Below, in pieces: positions 1 through 12,500 of a stretch of DNA of 64,000 bases. The number at the start of each line of letters is the position of its first letter. Positions within the stretch are counted from its first letter, which is position 1. Source of the DNA: Phytophthora hibernalis (taxonomy: Eukaryota > Oomycota > Peronosporomycetes > Peronosporales > Peronosporaceae); NCBI GenBank assembly GCA_012656075.1, contig JAAKBF010000218.1:124001-188000 (forward strand), read 5' to 3'. Below the pieces are notes generated by a model that had not been told where the DNA came from, did no database searches, and worked only from the letters and a program-made list of their open reading frames with translations. A program made the translations under genes and the position numbers.

Positions 1-14
1 CTGAGTTTAAAGTA

Positions 15-166
15 GAGTAATGTGCGTCAATAAGGAACGGGATATTAATTAATTTTCTTTGAAACATTATACATCTGTCAGTGAGGAACACGAGGGTATA
101 GGCACCGTGCCTTTACCCTCCTTAAATTTATTTATATCAGGTGTTCCTTATTGACGCACATTACTG
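15..166. mobile_element. Mariner-like MITE with TA target duplication
   Basis: Bases 13-38 and 143-168 are inverted copies of each other over 26 positions with one mismatch, starting TA then (G/C)AGTAATGTGCG. The flanking TA dinucleotides at 13-14 and 167-168 fit the TA target-site duplication of Tc1/mariner elements, and CAGT-type ends are usual for that superfamily. The 152-bp interior has no coding capacity, so this is a non-autonomous element (MITE). Inside it a second inverted repeat, 92-105 against 107-120 with one mismatch, forms a near-perfect hairpin with a one-base loop. Confidence 0.75.
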
Positions 167-168
167 TA

Positions 169-1183
169 TTGAAGCGTTGCCAGTGTTTGCTTACTTACCC
201 CGAGAGCCGTCACCTCAGGCGACAAGCCCCGTACAACCACCGGACCAGTTCAAGGCACCGGCGTTGATAACCAGGCTTAGGATTTACCAGACATCTTGCG
301 ACTGATTAGTTAAATAGACTAGTCTGCCTCTCTCTCAGTGTTTGCTTACAATCACAGCCTAACAAGGGCCACTAAAAGTTATTAAGAGTGTGCAGGTGTA
401 TGTGGTAGATTTCATACAGAGCGGACTCGACATATATGACCACGTCCTAGGCGCATCCGCAGAATCTGCTAGTGTCATAGGTGATAATCTTAGAAACACT
501 ACCGGTAGGTACAGGTAGCAAGCATCCCCGCCAAGCCAATCCCGTCGCGTTAAGACTTTTAGGGTGACAGTTTTGCCTTTGAGGCGTACAAGTAGTCATA
601 ACACTTGACGGTTAGATTTTAGCCTACCAGCGCGTAAATACCAGCATGACTTCACATGTGAAATGTGCTCCATTCGCGCAACATCTAAGAGCGCATACGT
701 ATCTTACCTAATTTTACATGTACATGCAACATCCTAGTAATTTATCATGTTAAGCGGGTATTGTTTTTCATAAAATTAACTGAACAGTACTGACACAGTT
801 TTTCCAATTAATTCCCTTTAAATTGATATTTTCATTCCGCATAAATTACCAGGTTATAATACTCTGGAAAATGATGCTTCCACTGGATTAGCTCTGAAAA
901 TAAATTTCATAGAACATAGGAAATAAATAGTTTTGGTTTGTAAAATCATCAAATGTCGTGGAAATTATTACAGTACCGGTAGTAACAGGTAAAAACGGTA
1001 GAGTAAACGGGTGGATGGGTTTTCCATTTCCCACCCAATACCCTCTGTTCGAGGTGGACGGGTGGGTAACCCGGGGTACATGTAATCCAACCCAAAAATA
1101 TTCAAAACCTTGTATTCAAGATTTCCCATGAGCTCAGAACACTACACTCGGCCACACCTTCAAGTTTACTGCTGGCGCAGCGC
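169..1183. other. Gene-free, AT-rich flank
   Basis: No reading frame of credible length or codon pattern is seen on either strand. The octamer palindrome TACCGGTA occurs at 500-507 and 974-981. A G-rich block at about 1004-1080 carries repeated GGGTGG and GGTGGG words. The stretch probably belongs to the old repeat interrupted by the Copia insertion. Confidence 0.5.
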
Positions 1184-1326
1184 ATGCACTCGCCGCCATC
1201 TTCACTTCAAAGCGTATTTCCTACAACGACTTGGTTAGCTTCAAAACGGAAGTGCAAATGTGCAGTCCAGGGTTCCGTAAAAACCATTTTTGCTCGGCTA
1301 CGGGATGCAAAATTGTATGTTCAGCC

Positions 1327-1672
1327 TACGAGAGTGTTGGTCTCGCCTGCACCAGAGTCGGGCTTGGGTTGTAGTCGGAGTGTAAAGTAGCTTACTTGTG
1401 TACGAGGTAAGAAATTTTAAAGTGAGTAAGACGGTCTGTGTTGCATCGGGGAAGGCCCACAGGCAAAAACCCCTTTCAGTTCTCAGTGACTACTCCGGTT
1501 CACCGTAGTGAACAAGGGAGGACCAACCATGGCCCGGATTCATCCTGGAGATCTCCACAGAGCCTTTCCTGGATCTATCCTTCTCCCTCATAGTCACAAC
1601 CACTCACAGTCCGCGCTTCTCTTATTCAAGTGAATCTAGCTGGGATGACACTACCACCAGCTATGTCTCTTA
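1327..1672 (-). repeat. 3' LTR of the Copia element
   Basis: This 346-bp copy lies downstream in element orientation. It matches 6496-6841 at all but two positions seen by eye (C/A in a CTCC(C/A)TCATAG context and A/T in AAGTG(A/T)ATC). On the minus strand a purine-rich tract (AGTGGGAGTA) precedes it, a candidate polypurine tract. Confidence 0.88.
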
Positions 1673-1769
1673 CTCCCACTTCATACCACGCTAGATATCA
1701 GTTCATATGCACCTTATACAATGTGCACCAGTACGACCGAGCGTCGACTGATGCCCTAAACCAGAAGTG

Positions 1770-4700
1770 TTAAAATTCTTGCATGTCGACGTCGGTGGCA
1801 GCCTCTTCTCCAGCAGCAACCGCAATTGCCGCACAGGCTACCGGTACTTCTTCAACATTCAGACGGCTACGTTGGCGCTCAAACTCTGCAGGGCCCAACG
1901 CCATCGTGAACACATCCGCGAGTTCTCAGCCCTCTGCACGTACACCACATCCAATTCCTTTGCTTGAACATACTCGTTGATGAACCGCGCGTGCTTGGCC
2001 ATGTGCCGAACTCTCGACGTGTTGCCATTGCTGGCCACCACTGCCATAGTGCTCTGGTTGTCGCAATAAACCGGTACTTGTATGTGTTGACCACCGTAGC
2101 CGAGCTCCAGTAGAAGCTCACGCGCCCATACCACTATCTTGCTGCATTCACAGCATGCAACCAACTCTGAACTGCAGGTATCCTCTGTGACGCGTCTCTG
2201 ACCGTGGCTCTTCCACATCCACATGTTACCATGTAAGCGCAGTAGGTAGCCCGTCACAGAACTGCTCGTCTCCGGGCACGACTGGTGATCGGCATCACAA
2301 AGGCGTCCATCACCGGGAGCTCAGGAGTCACTCGATACACCAATCCCATGTCCTTAGTGGCTAACGCGTAGCGCACGACTCGCAGTGCGGCTCTGTAGTT
2401 CTCCACGGTGTATGCGCTCATGTAACGCCCCAGTGTCCTAACTGCATTCGCAAGATCTGGTCGGGTACATGCTACCAGGCACTGCAGCGATCCAACAATC
2501 TCCTTGTATGGCAGTGCCGGGTCATTAATCTTGGCTTCATTTGTTTCAATCGCAGTTGGCTTTTCGTGGTGGAACTGAGGAGAGCGCACTGGTCGAGCCG
2601 ACCCCAATCCAAACTTCTCCGCAAGTCGTTCAATGTAGGCCGTCTGGGACAAGCATAACATGCGTCCAGGCAAGTAGTTTACCTCCATGCCAAGCAGGTG
2701 ATGCACACGACCAAGGTCCTTTAACTTGAAGCGAGCAGCAAGTTGTTTCACAACACAGTCGATATCAGAAAGGTTACCAGCAAGTATAATGTCATCGACA
2801 TATACTGTAAGAAAGACAACACGTCCTCCACGGCGTCTCCAGTACACTCCAGCATCGTGTGTGCACTGCACGAACCCAAGTTCAACTAGCACCTTATGCA
2901 ATGTATCATTCCAGATCTTGGATGCTTGTTTTAGTCCGTAAAGTCCCTTCCTAAGTCTGCATACACGATCTGTTCCGTCTTCGTATCCTTCCGGCTGCTC
3001 CATATAAATGACGACGTCAACTAACTCTCCGTTTAAAAATGCTGTGACAAAGTCGACATGCTTGCACTCCAGTCCCAGGAACATAGCTATCAGCAACACG
3101 AGTCGAACCGATTCAATCCGGACTACAGGAGAGTAGGTGGCCAGATAGTCTATACCAAATTTCTGCAGAAAACCTCGTATGGCAAGTCTGGCCTTCAATC
3201 GGTCCACTTCTCCTCTCTCGTTCCGCTTTACCACAAGTACCCAGACTGAAGTCAATATGTTAGCTCGGCGTCGTCCTTTCTTAGGTCTTGGTCGAGGCAC
3301 GAGTTCCCAGGTTTCATTCTGCATCAGTGCCTCGTACTCCAAATCCATGGCGTTGCGCCAACCTTCCGCATATTCCGAAGCTGAGGCTTCCTTTCGAGTT
3401 GTTGGGTTCAGGATGTCATTCACCACCCCAATCAGCATGCACTGCATTAATGACATCGCCATCACCCACGTGTTAGGGTTGTACCAACTGCTTGATCGTC
3501 GTTGTCGCCCCGATCTACGTGGTGCTGCTGTTGGAACTTGAGTTGCTTGGACATGCGTCCTGCCACCAACTGGGTCCACAGTTATAGTACTAGCGTCAAC
3601 ACCATTACTCGCATCATAACCAGCTGCAACCGTGTTTGTTGCTCCAGGTCCGTTCATTTTCGTGCTCCCACTGACTCCAGCAACTTGTGAAACTGCATTC
3701 ACATTCTGGACGGATACCGTGGCCAAGTTCACTTTCCGTGGCACCACACGCCCCGCCATGACATGCATCGTACTCTAACGTTTCAATGTATTCCCAGTCG
3801 CTTTCATCACTGCTACTCATGTTCACATCATCATCTGCGTTGCCAACATCGGGTGTCAGACGCTTGTCCTCCAGGTCTTCGACATCAAATTCACTATCGG
3901 TGATTACTTGGTCAACGTGTGATGGGATGTCTGAAATAGACACATAAACAGTACATACGGGATTTCACTTGGCACTGCTATTTGCTTCCCATAGTACCGC
4001 CTAGCCATCAGCTTCTCCACGTAATCCCCCACTGCTACATTTTCACGAAAACGGACCGATCTTCGTTGAAGAATGTCCCCAGTCTCGAGGTCCAGCAGTC
4101 GGTAGCCTAAGGTCGATTCCGCCATGCCAAGAAACACTGCAGGTTTGGCTCTCATCTCTAACTTGTTGTTCTGTTTTGGCTTTGGCAGGTGGTGGTAAGC
4201 CACACAACCACACACTTTAAGGTCCTTCATGTCTGGTTTGCGGTTCCACAGCTTCTGGTGCGGAGTCATGTCCTTCAGGGCTTTCGTCACACTCATGTTA
4301 TCAATGTGCACAACGTAATACAGGATTTCACCCCACAGACACACCGGCAAATTTGCAGCTTCTCGTATCGCGCGAACTTTGCTCAGAAGCTTACCATTCA
4401 TCTTCTCCACTAAGCAATCCTCTTCCGGAGTGTATGCGTTTGTAGTTAGCAACCGAATCCCTTGATCACGGAAAAATGTTGTCAACTTGTGGTTCAAGAA
4501 CTCGCCTCCTTGATCGCAAGAGAACATCTTCACCTTGAAGTCCTTCTCAAGCTGCCGGACTAGGGTAATCACATTGTATGTAGCTTCGCTCTTACTTTTC
4601 AGCAGAAACACCCATTTGAAGCGAGATGCCTCGTCCTGCACAAGCTGGAAGTACCGGGTGTCGTGATGCCAACATAACAGACGTCAGACATCAGGCGTGC

Positions 4701-6392
4701 AGCGCATTCTGTAGCACGTTTGCCCTGCTGGCGCTTGAACGCCATCCGCTTTGACTTGGCTTAGTCACAAGCCATGCACTTAAGAGGTGTCCGCTGAAAA
4801 TCGTACAAGGTCAGACCATCCATCCCATCTGCTAAAATGTCCTTCACCATTTTCTTCATGGCCGCCTCGTTCAGATGAGCAAGGTTTAGGTGCCACTTCA
4901 TGACAATGTTGTCTTCAAGAGTCTCCACAGATCGAGCTACCATTATCGAAATATTCAGCACAGAGCTAGCCTTCATCCAGTAAAACCCGTCTTCTTTCTT
5001 CTTGAACTCGAGACGAACACCCTCTTTATCAAATACTTACATCGTAGCCTCTCATCGTTTGTGTCTGAATACGATGGTTTCCAACCTTTTTGTTCTAGCA
5101 GGCGCTGACTGATCAAATTGGTCACACCTTCCGGCGCATAGCAAACCCCAGACAAATCGAGGAATTTTCCCTTGAGTACTTGCAGTCTTATCGGTCCCGA
5201 GTATTCATTCGTGTCCAGACCTCCCTGCCAATCCAAAGTCAGGAGTGGGTCTCTGACTAACTTCAGAAACGAGCCTCCGTTCATGCAGACATGAGCTCCG
5301 GCACCGCTATCAAGCATCCAATCATGGCTAGTGTTTACTGTAGAGTGATCATCATCTTTAATCCACGCCATTCGTATTGCTACTGGTGGGTTGTCCGAGT
5401 CACCAAGGTCTCCAGACCACACCAACTTCATCGATGTTTCTCCTTTTTCACTGCCTTCATTCTTCTGGTTAGCGTCGATGCCATTTTTCTCTTGCAAAGC
5501 TTTCCATCCAAAGCAATCCGCACGCAGATGACCTTTCTTCTTGCAAAAGAAACACCTGCGATTCTCTTGTATTGCCTTCTTGCCGCTGCCTCCTTTCTTC
5601 TTAAAACGTTTCTTTGGGTTTGGGGAAGCAGCTCGTTGGGACGTCACCCTCGTGGCTTGCAACGCTCCCTCCTTGTGTTCCATCGCAGTGGCACAAGCTC
5701 TGTCTGTCTCTGCTTCGCCAAGCAGGACATTTACTACTGTGGAAAGCTCAGGTGCAGCTTCACCAATGTTGTTCCGGTTGAACATGCGAACTACATTGCG
5801 ATGAGAGTCAACCACACCTTGGAGAATAACATTGACCATTTCGGCGTCGGTGACGGCCGCGTTCATATTTGCTAACTGACGTCTCATGGTTTCCAGCTTT
5901 TCGAGATATTTCTCCGTCTTCACCAGTTGTGAATTTGGCTGCCTACAAATCACGTCCAGGTCGAATCTCACTAGCATGAGCACGTTTGGTCTTGTCTTGC
6001 TCGAATGTATTCCACATTTCACGCGCAGTCATTATCCTGCATACTTTCTTCGAGTCTTTAGGAAGCATGCCAAACAACAAGGCGTAGCGTGAGAATTGAT
6101 TTCGCTCGACCCATTGCGGACTGTTTGGTTCATCCGCTGCGGTACCACCCACCACTTCCCAGCAATCGTGTTGGATAAGAAAGCCCTCGATCTGAGCATG
6201 ATACAGATCGAAGCCTCCTTCTTCGGTGTACTTCGGTGGTTTCGAGCCACACACGCGCCGCGTCCTGGCTCCACCAGTTGCCGCTTGCTGTTGGGTCTGC
6301 TGCTGTTGACCAGCCCCTTGTGTATTCGGACCAGTCCCTGGTTGGTTCTGTCCAGCTACTGGTATATTCACTCCAGCTAAGTTCGCCGCCAT
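1770..6392 (-). pseudogene. Copia gag-pol polyprotein, frame-disrupted
   Basis: Coding signal runs from about 6392 (an ATG in the gag segment) to a TAA at 1770-1772. Visible parts are gag, a CCHC zinc knuckle (CFFCKKKGHLRADC) near 5550, an aspartic protease motif (LDSGAGAHV) near 5290, a gag-pre-integrase segment at 4761-4976, integrase at 3904-4641, reverse transcriptase with YVDDIILAG near 2780, and RNase H at 1770-2257. The reading frame changes at least six times along this path, so no intact polyprotein can be read. Genes elsewhere in the window show the same kind of one-base deficits, so some breaks may be sequence faults. The near-identical LTRs argue for a recent insertion. Confidence 0.85.
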
Positions 6393-6495
6393 GTTGACTG
6401 CGAGAGCCGTCGGCAACGACTGTCTTAACTACTCGCACAAAGCTTGGCTACGTCCGGACTAAAATGCCCGATACGCACGTTTTGGGCTCAGAACC

Positions 6496-6841
6496 TACGA
6501 GAGTGTTGGTCTCGCCTGCACCAGAGTCGGGCTTGGGTTGTAGTCGGAGTGTAAAGTAGCTTACTTGTGTACGAGGTAAGAAATTTTAAAGTGAGTAAGA
6601 CGGTCTGTGTTGCATCGGGGAAGGCCCACAGGCAAAAACCCCTTTCAGTTCTCAGTGACTACTCCGGTTCACCGTAGTGAACAAGGGAGGACCAACCATG
6701 GCCCGGATTCATCCTGGAGATCTCCACAGAGCCTTTCCTGGATCTATCCTTCTCCATCATAGTCACAACCACTCACAGTCCGCGCTTCTCTTATTCAAGT
6801 GTATCTAGCTGGGATGACACTACCACCAGCTATGTCTCTTA
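6496..6841 (-). repeat. 5' LTR of the Copia element
   Basis: This copy lies upstream in element orientation and would hold the promoter. Immediately inside it on the minus strand is GGTTCTGAGCCC, the position expected for a tRNA primer-binding site; the primer tRNA is not recognised. The right end is followed by the duplicated target bases at 6842-6846. Confidence 0.88.
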
Positions 6842-7006
6842 CAGCCAACAGCATTTGCATGGTGTTTTAAGCTTATCACAAGTAAGAGAGTTGCTAGGCT
6901 CAAAGAGTTCAAAACGGCTATCATGCAGACTCTGTTCGAGGCTGTAACCAGTAGCCAGCCAGAATCACCGCCAGAATCATCAAAAGATACATGTATTAAA
7001 ATTTAA

Positions 7007-7638
7007 CCTCATCTCATTTTTACTTGACGTTTTTTTTACAAATCAATTAGATAAAATGTAGAATATTAGGCTAGGTGATAAATCCAAACCCGGACTCACC
7101 CACAATTATTAAAAGAACCCTGGAGGAATATAACCCACCCCGGAGATTTTGGGGTGGGGGATTGCTCTATTCCCACTTTACAGTTTAAAAATCCGTTCCG
7201 CAACCCTGGTGCAGTCGAGGTTGCGTGCGTACCTAGAACGGAGCGATATTAATAGCAATGGGATAAACAGCAGCGACGTCCGTGGGTTCTGTACTTTCAC
7301 TCGACGCCTGTGGCACAGGCTGTGCGGGTGGTCCTCGTCTTGAAGATACCCCATGAGCTCACTCTGGTGGACTTTTGGTAGTGCACTGCAACCTTGTTTA
7401 GCAAAGTACTGGTAAGAATGCTGTTTCAAGATCATGTGCAGCAGCTTTACTAACTTGCGAAGATTTTGACAACAGCACTGTTGTACATATATATTCCCAA
7501 GAGCATACGCTCCTACCGGTAGTAATTAATTATCTTTGCTTCCTACTAGTAGCTACCAAGTGCAGCAATCACGACGCGGCAGAAAACTAACACCGACATA
7601 CGTAACTACTGCCGAGGCTTGACGAGCTCAGATACCGC
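7007..7638. other. Intergenic, no gene seen
   Basis: The left half continues the repeat that flanks the Copia insertion, with G-rich runs around 7135-7160. TACCGGTA occurs at 7514-7521. No credible coding frame; the right end would be the 3' flank of the EF1B-gamma gene. Confidence 0.5.
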
Positions 7639-8867
7639 TTACTTGAACACCTTGGAGTCGGCGATGGGCTTGCCCTCCAGCTCGTCCTCGTTGCACCAGT
7701 ACGCGGTCACGCGAGCCTTCGTCTCGTCGTTCAGCTCCGCCTTCTTCCACGTGTAGTACTCGGCGTCCGGGTTGGCCTCGATCATGTGCTCAGCCGAGTC
7801 GCCACGGAACAGCCAGCAGCCCGTGATGATGATGTCCGAGCCCTCAGCACCGCACACGTCCATCACGCCGAACGCGTACTTGCGCATGGCCTCTGAGCGC
7901 TGCAGGAAGCCGCCCACGGCGTTGCACGTCATGAACATCTTGGTGTTCTCCTTGTTGTAGTTGTAGTCGCAGAACCACAGCGAGTAGCCCTCCGTGTCCA
8001 GGTGCTCCCAGAACCACGTCATGGCGTCCGCCAGGTTCCTCGCGTTCGAGTATTGCACCTTCCAGCCGTCCAGGTTCATCGACGCGGGCTTCTCGCGGTT
8101 CAGCACGGCGAGCGGGTGCTCCACCTTCTTGGGCTTGGGGCCTCCTCTTTGGGGGCGGCCTTCTCCTTCTTCGGGGTGGCCTTCTTCGCGGCCTTCTTGC
8201 CAGACTCGTCGCCCTCGGCGGTCAGAGCCACGTCAATGAGCGGCACGTCGCCAACCACAGCCTGGAACTCGGGCTGGTTCACCAGCGTCGAGAACCAACG
8301 GTTCACGGCCGAGTACGGCTTGCGGAACTCCTTGTCCAGCACGAACTTGAACGGGTACACCAGAGCAGAGGCAATGAAAATGTCGGCCAGAGTGATCTGC
8401 TCACCCACAAGGTACGTGCGCAGGTGCAGGTGGTTCTCCAGAGACTGGAGGGCCTTCTTCACGTCCGCCTTGGCCTTGGAGAGAGCAGCAGCGTTGAACT
8501 TGCTGACTCCGAGGATCGGGTGCACCCACACCTCAAGAGGCACCTCCAGCTCATTGGCGGAGAAATCGATCCAGGAGTCCACCTGACCCGACTCGAAGAA
8601 AGTCTTGCCGTACAGGTTGGTGTCCTGACGCAGACGGGCGACGTAGCGGGCGATGGCGCCGCTCTCAAAGATGCATCCCTCGTCCGTCTCCAGGATCGGC
8701 ACCTTGCCAGCCGGAGTCTTGGCCTTGAAGACGGCGGACTTGAGGTCCTTGGCCATGTCGAAGGCAGGCAGCTCAATCTCCACGCCGTTGAATTCGGCGG
8801 CGATGAGCACCTTGAAGACACGGTAGTTGCCGGGGTACGTGTAGAGCTTCTGCTCAGCAATTGACAT
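7639..8867 (-). CDS. EEF1G: Translation elongation factor eEF1B gamma subunit
   Basis: Structural subunit of the eEF1B complex, which recharges eEF1A with GTP during translation in the cytosol. The protein starts MSIAEQKLYTY at 8867; an in-frame ATG seven codons upstream (8888) is less likely. It shows an N-terminal glutathione-transferase fold (about residues 1-200, with the GKVPILETDEG segment), a Lys/Ala/Pro-rich linker, and the family C-terminal domain containing PASMNLDGWK, ending at 7639. Frame is lost in the linker at the GGGG run 8137-8140 (CCCC on the coding strand). One more base restores a 409-residue protein of normal family length, so I read this as a sequence fault. It is transcribed divergently from the receptor-kinase gene about 0.7 kb away. 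Identity is very secure. Confidence 0.93.
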
Positions 8868-9545
8868 CCTGTGAGACCCAATAGTCAAACTATATGTAGC
8901 AAGAGCAGCACTTGCGTACCATGTTCACAGTCTAGGAAGAATGAAAATGCGATCAGAGGCCAAAACGATTGGATCGCTGTTGCTCTGAGTTGTGTAAACC
9001 TACATCATGTTTACTGTGGTAAGTTTTAGGGACCTATTAAGGGGTGCAGGGGCTGGTTGGCTGTTACAGAGTATGCTCAGAGGCGACGCTAATCTGTAGT
9101 GAACCTACCTTGATTACAGTGGGATCTTTACGCTAAGTCGCTTTCGCAGCGTCGCTGGACTGGACTAAATGCTGCCAGGCTGCTATGATAGACGGTATGC
9201 ATCTAATAGCTCCTGTACGATGCCGACCAAAGCAAACAGTAAAGCAACCTGCCAGTCCACAACTTGTAGCCCAAAGATTCCGCCTCTGAGGCCTTCTCTG
9301 CCGGTGCTCGGATTTTTGTGGGAGCAATACGCCCAGCTTATGGCCGCAACGCAAGTCGCGCAACTTAACCGCAACCTGCGCAACTTAAACCCGTAACCGG
9401 CGCTGGCTCCTTGTCTGGGCACTTGACGAAAGAGACGAGCGGCAGGAAGCGCCGCGACGACGACAGGCCCAGAGAAGCGCTCAGTCCCCTCTTCGCTACA
9501 CACGTCGCCAGGCCTTAGCGCAGCCTCCCAGACGCCAGACGCCCC
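8868..9545. promoter_or_regulatory. Divergent intergenic region EF1B-gamma / GPCR-PIPK
   Basis: About 680 bp separates two divergently transcribed genes, so both promoters should lie here. No specific element is recognised with confidence. A 172-codon antisense frame (9183-9701) overlaps the receptor's first exon and is not supported as a gene. Confidence 0.4.
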
Positions 9546-12500
9546 ATGGCCAGCAGAGACAGAGACAGCGACGGCCTCCGCGTGTCGGAGCGCCAGCCCA
9601 TACGCAGCGGCCCCTCCAGCTCCCACCGCCCGCAGTCCCACCGCCCGCACGCGCCGCCTCCGCCGCCTCCGCAGCGACTGCAGCAACAACAACTCGACCA
9701 CCGGAGCGACGCCGACTACGAGCGGCAGATGCCAGGCGGAGACGCGCCCTACTACGTCCGCACGGACAGCGCACCCAACGCCCAGGGCTACCCCAACGGG
9801 ATGCTAGAAGCAGGGTACGTTATAGAAGGTAGAGACTGGAGTATGGTGGTATTTATTATTTGTGCTGTTTTTGATCTTGTAGTAATGGCTACTCGTCCAT
9901 GAAAACGCCGATTGAGCTCAAGCGCGGCTCTAAACAAATGCGTTCTGTAGATGAGAGCTCCGAGGACAGCTTCGACAACGGCAGCTACGTGACGGACAAG
10001 ATCCAGGGTGGCCCCAATGAGGGAATCGGCTGGTTCCACGCCAAGATCAAGGTCGAGAACACCATCCACTGGGCCAACAACTACAAGATCCAGACCTTCA
10101 TGTTCTTCATTTTCATCTGCGGAGCCGCGCTCACCGTCGCCTTCGCGGACAACGACGCCGAGGCCTCGGTGGGCCTTGTTGCGGGCAGCGTCATAACGCT
10201 CTTTTGCTGCTCGGCAGTCGTGTACACGTTCTTGACGCGCCCGACGTGGCGGAAGCATCCGAACCCCATTATCTTCTTCCGCAGTATCTGCGATATCTGC
10301 CTCGTGGCGGTTCTGCTCATCACTGAGCTATACAAGTGCGGCAATGGCGACTGCTCGAAAACGCTTACCGGAGCGTCCTGCACGGCCACAGCAGCGCTTA
10401 CGCAGTTTTTCCTCTGGACGTCTGAAAGTTGGTTCTTCGTCATGGCCATCGATATGCTGTCGTCGCTGCAGAGTCCTTTCACCGACTACAAGACTAATGT
10501 TCGCCGCTACCACGGATTCGTGTGGGCAACAGGTACGCTTGTGGGCGTGATATTATAATCAGTGGAGATTTTTGAGCTAACTAAACTGGGTTGTTGTGGC
10601 GTCAGGTCTCATCACGTGCATTCTGCTGGTGTCCATCCCGGATTTTGCTGGTGAGTCCGAATTTGGATACTGCTGGACAGCGAGCAAGAGCAAGTTGCGC
10701 CATGATAACAGTGAGAGCTCCGGTTCGAGCGACACCGGCAATCTTTGGAACCTCAACTTTCAGTACGTTCGCACCTACTTTACTATGATGCTGTGCCCCC
10801 GTTATTGGATGTTTTTGACGTGGTCCTTGTTTCTTTGTGTGCGAGCAGGTCATGGCTTCTTTTCTACATCTGGCTCATTCTGTACTGGGTCTACGCCATC
10901 ACGTACGTTCATAGTGCGCTGAAGTGGAGGCATTTGTGAAACTGTATTAACTTAACTGTATTTGGTATTCTCGGCATTTCATATACAGTGTTATCTACTG
11001 GGCGTACAGACGTCTGAACTCCGGTCTGTCAGAGACGTTGCGAATGCGCCTTCGCGTGCTACACTCGGTCACAATGTATGTAATCTGGGGTATTCTGCAG
11101 CTGGCAACTTGTTTCTTACTAAAGTGTTTTGTTGATTTGGATGTCTGTAGCTATGTGATCGCCATTATCATTTACTGGGGTCTTTCATTTTGTATCTACG
11201 TGCCATTCCTGGTTCAAGGAGACACACGATCTAGCTGGGTGGAGCAGATGATGAACTTTATGATCACCTGCAAGGGTTACTTCGACTTTGTGGTCTGGTT
11301 CCAGATGAACGATTTTCACGATGCCTTGAAAAAGGCAAGGGGAAGAAGACGGACGTCGATGTGGATGTGGATCTCAGTCCGCAAGTGAATCTTGCTTTGC
11401 GTTGCGAAGTGTTGTATTACACCACGACAGGTATTATTCAGGCCGTGCGTGACACACAGCACTTGCCACCTGGAGCCAATCAGCAGGAGTTATATCTGCA
11501 GCCGCAAGGCACTGAGGACAACCGCGGGTCGCTTGGTGTTGATGAGTACATGATCCGAACCCGCCCGAAGGCTGCGCTTGGAAAGGGCACGTTATTTATT
11601 GACTACTGCCCCCATACTTTCCAGACTATCCGTGAACACTTCGGTATCGATACAAACCAGTACATTGAGAGCCTGAGCCGAACCACTAAGGAACGCCTGA
11701 GTGAAGGCGCCAGTGGTGCCTTCATGTTCTTCTCTCACGATCAGCAGCTGATTGTGAAGAGTATGAGTGATGAAGAATCAGTGTTCCTGCGTTCAGTGGC
11801 TGCGGAGTACGCATCCTTCTTGCTCACAAACCCGGACAGCTTGTTGACGCGATTCTATGGATGCCACGCGATTCGGCTTTACGGCAACACGTTTAATTTC
11901 GTGGTAATGGCCAACCTGTTTAGCACTGAAAAGGTGATTCACCGTCGCTATGACATCAAGGGTTCCTGGGTGAACCGCAGTGCGAAGCACCCTTCCAAGG
12001 GCAAGAGAGTCACGTGCCGTCACTGTAATGCAAAGTATGTTTTTGGCTCGACAGACGCTGAAAACTGCCGCGCGCGGGTTGGTCGCCACGAACCTAACGT
12101 GATTTTGAAGGACAATGACTTGACCGCTAAGGTTCGACTGGATCCTAAAGTGGCTGAGGAGCTGTACGACCAGGTGGTTAAGGATGCCAATTTCCTCTCT
12201 CGACTGGGAATCATGGATTACTCGCTTTTGCTGGGTATTCACAACGTGGAATACATGGTGAATCCCGATTTGGAGGAGGAGGCTCCAGTTGTTCCGCCCA
12301 AAGATGCGGTCGGAACAAGACGCCGTACCATCAACAACTCAACGATGAACGGCGCTCCTCCGATTAGAGATTCCAAGCCTGTCACTCACCTCCCGCGTGT
12401 TGCCACGGGTACACGCCGGGCTAATACTGTCGTTGGTCCATCGATCTACTACTTCGGACTCATCGACATCCTGCAGACGTGGAACATGGACAAGAAACTG

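Larger units (their letters stand above)
1327..6841 (-). mobile_element. Copia-type LTR retrotransposon
   Basis: A 5515-bp element on the minus strand, bounded by direct repeats 1327-1672 and 6496-6841 and flanked by the 5-bp target duplication CAGCC. Internal domains run gag, zinc knuckle, protease, integrase, reverse transcriptase, RNase H. Integrase before reverse transcriptase is the Copia (Ty1) order. The exact LTR tips are uncertain by about two bases, because both copies are also preceded by CC and the ends lack the usual TG...CA. Confidence 0.9.
1184..7006 (+). pseudogene. Short ORF split by the Copia insertion
   Basis: A plus-strand frame opens with ATG at 1184 and runs to 1326, where the Copia element begins. 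If the element and one copy of the 5-bp duplication CAGCC (1322-1326 and 6842-6846) are taken out, the same frame continues without a break from 6847 to a TAA at 7004-7006, giving a frame of about 100 codons. The middle is rich in Lys and Arg, the tail in Ser, Pro and Glu. I do not recognise the family; it may be the end of an older transposon protein. Continuity across the insertion is seen directly, but whether it was ever expressed is unknown. Confidence 0.45.

Noticed and set aside
8100..8888. Possibility that the EF1B-gamma and GSK3 frameshifts mark pseudogenes
   Set aside because: Both keep every conserved motif and all splice sites, and each needs only one base in a homopolymer. Decay would also have changed other sites.
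9183..9701. 172-codon antisense frame over the receptor's first exon, with a hydrophobic C-terminus
   Set aside because: Starts with a non-ATG codon, is Arg/Ala/Gly-rich because it mirrors a Pro/Gln-rich exon, and has no homologue I recognise.
11320..11345. Programmed -1 frameshift at the receptor/kinase junction
   Set aside because: The site has only five A residues and no canonical slippery heptamer or clear downstream pseudoknot, and the same fault recurs in unrelated genes.
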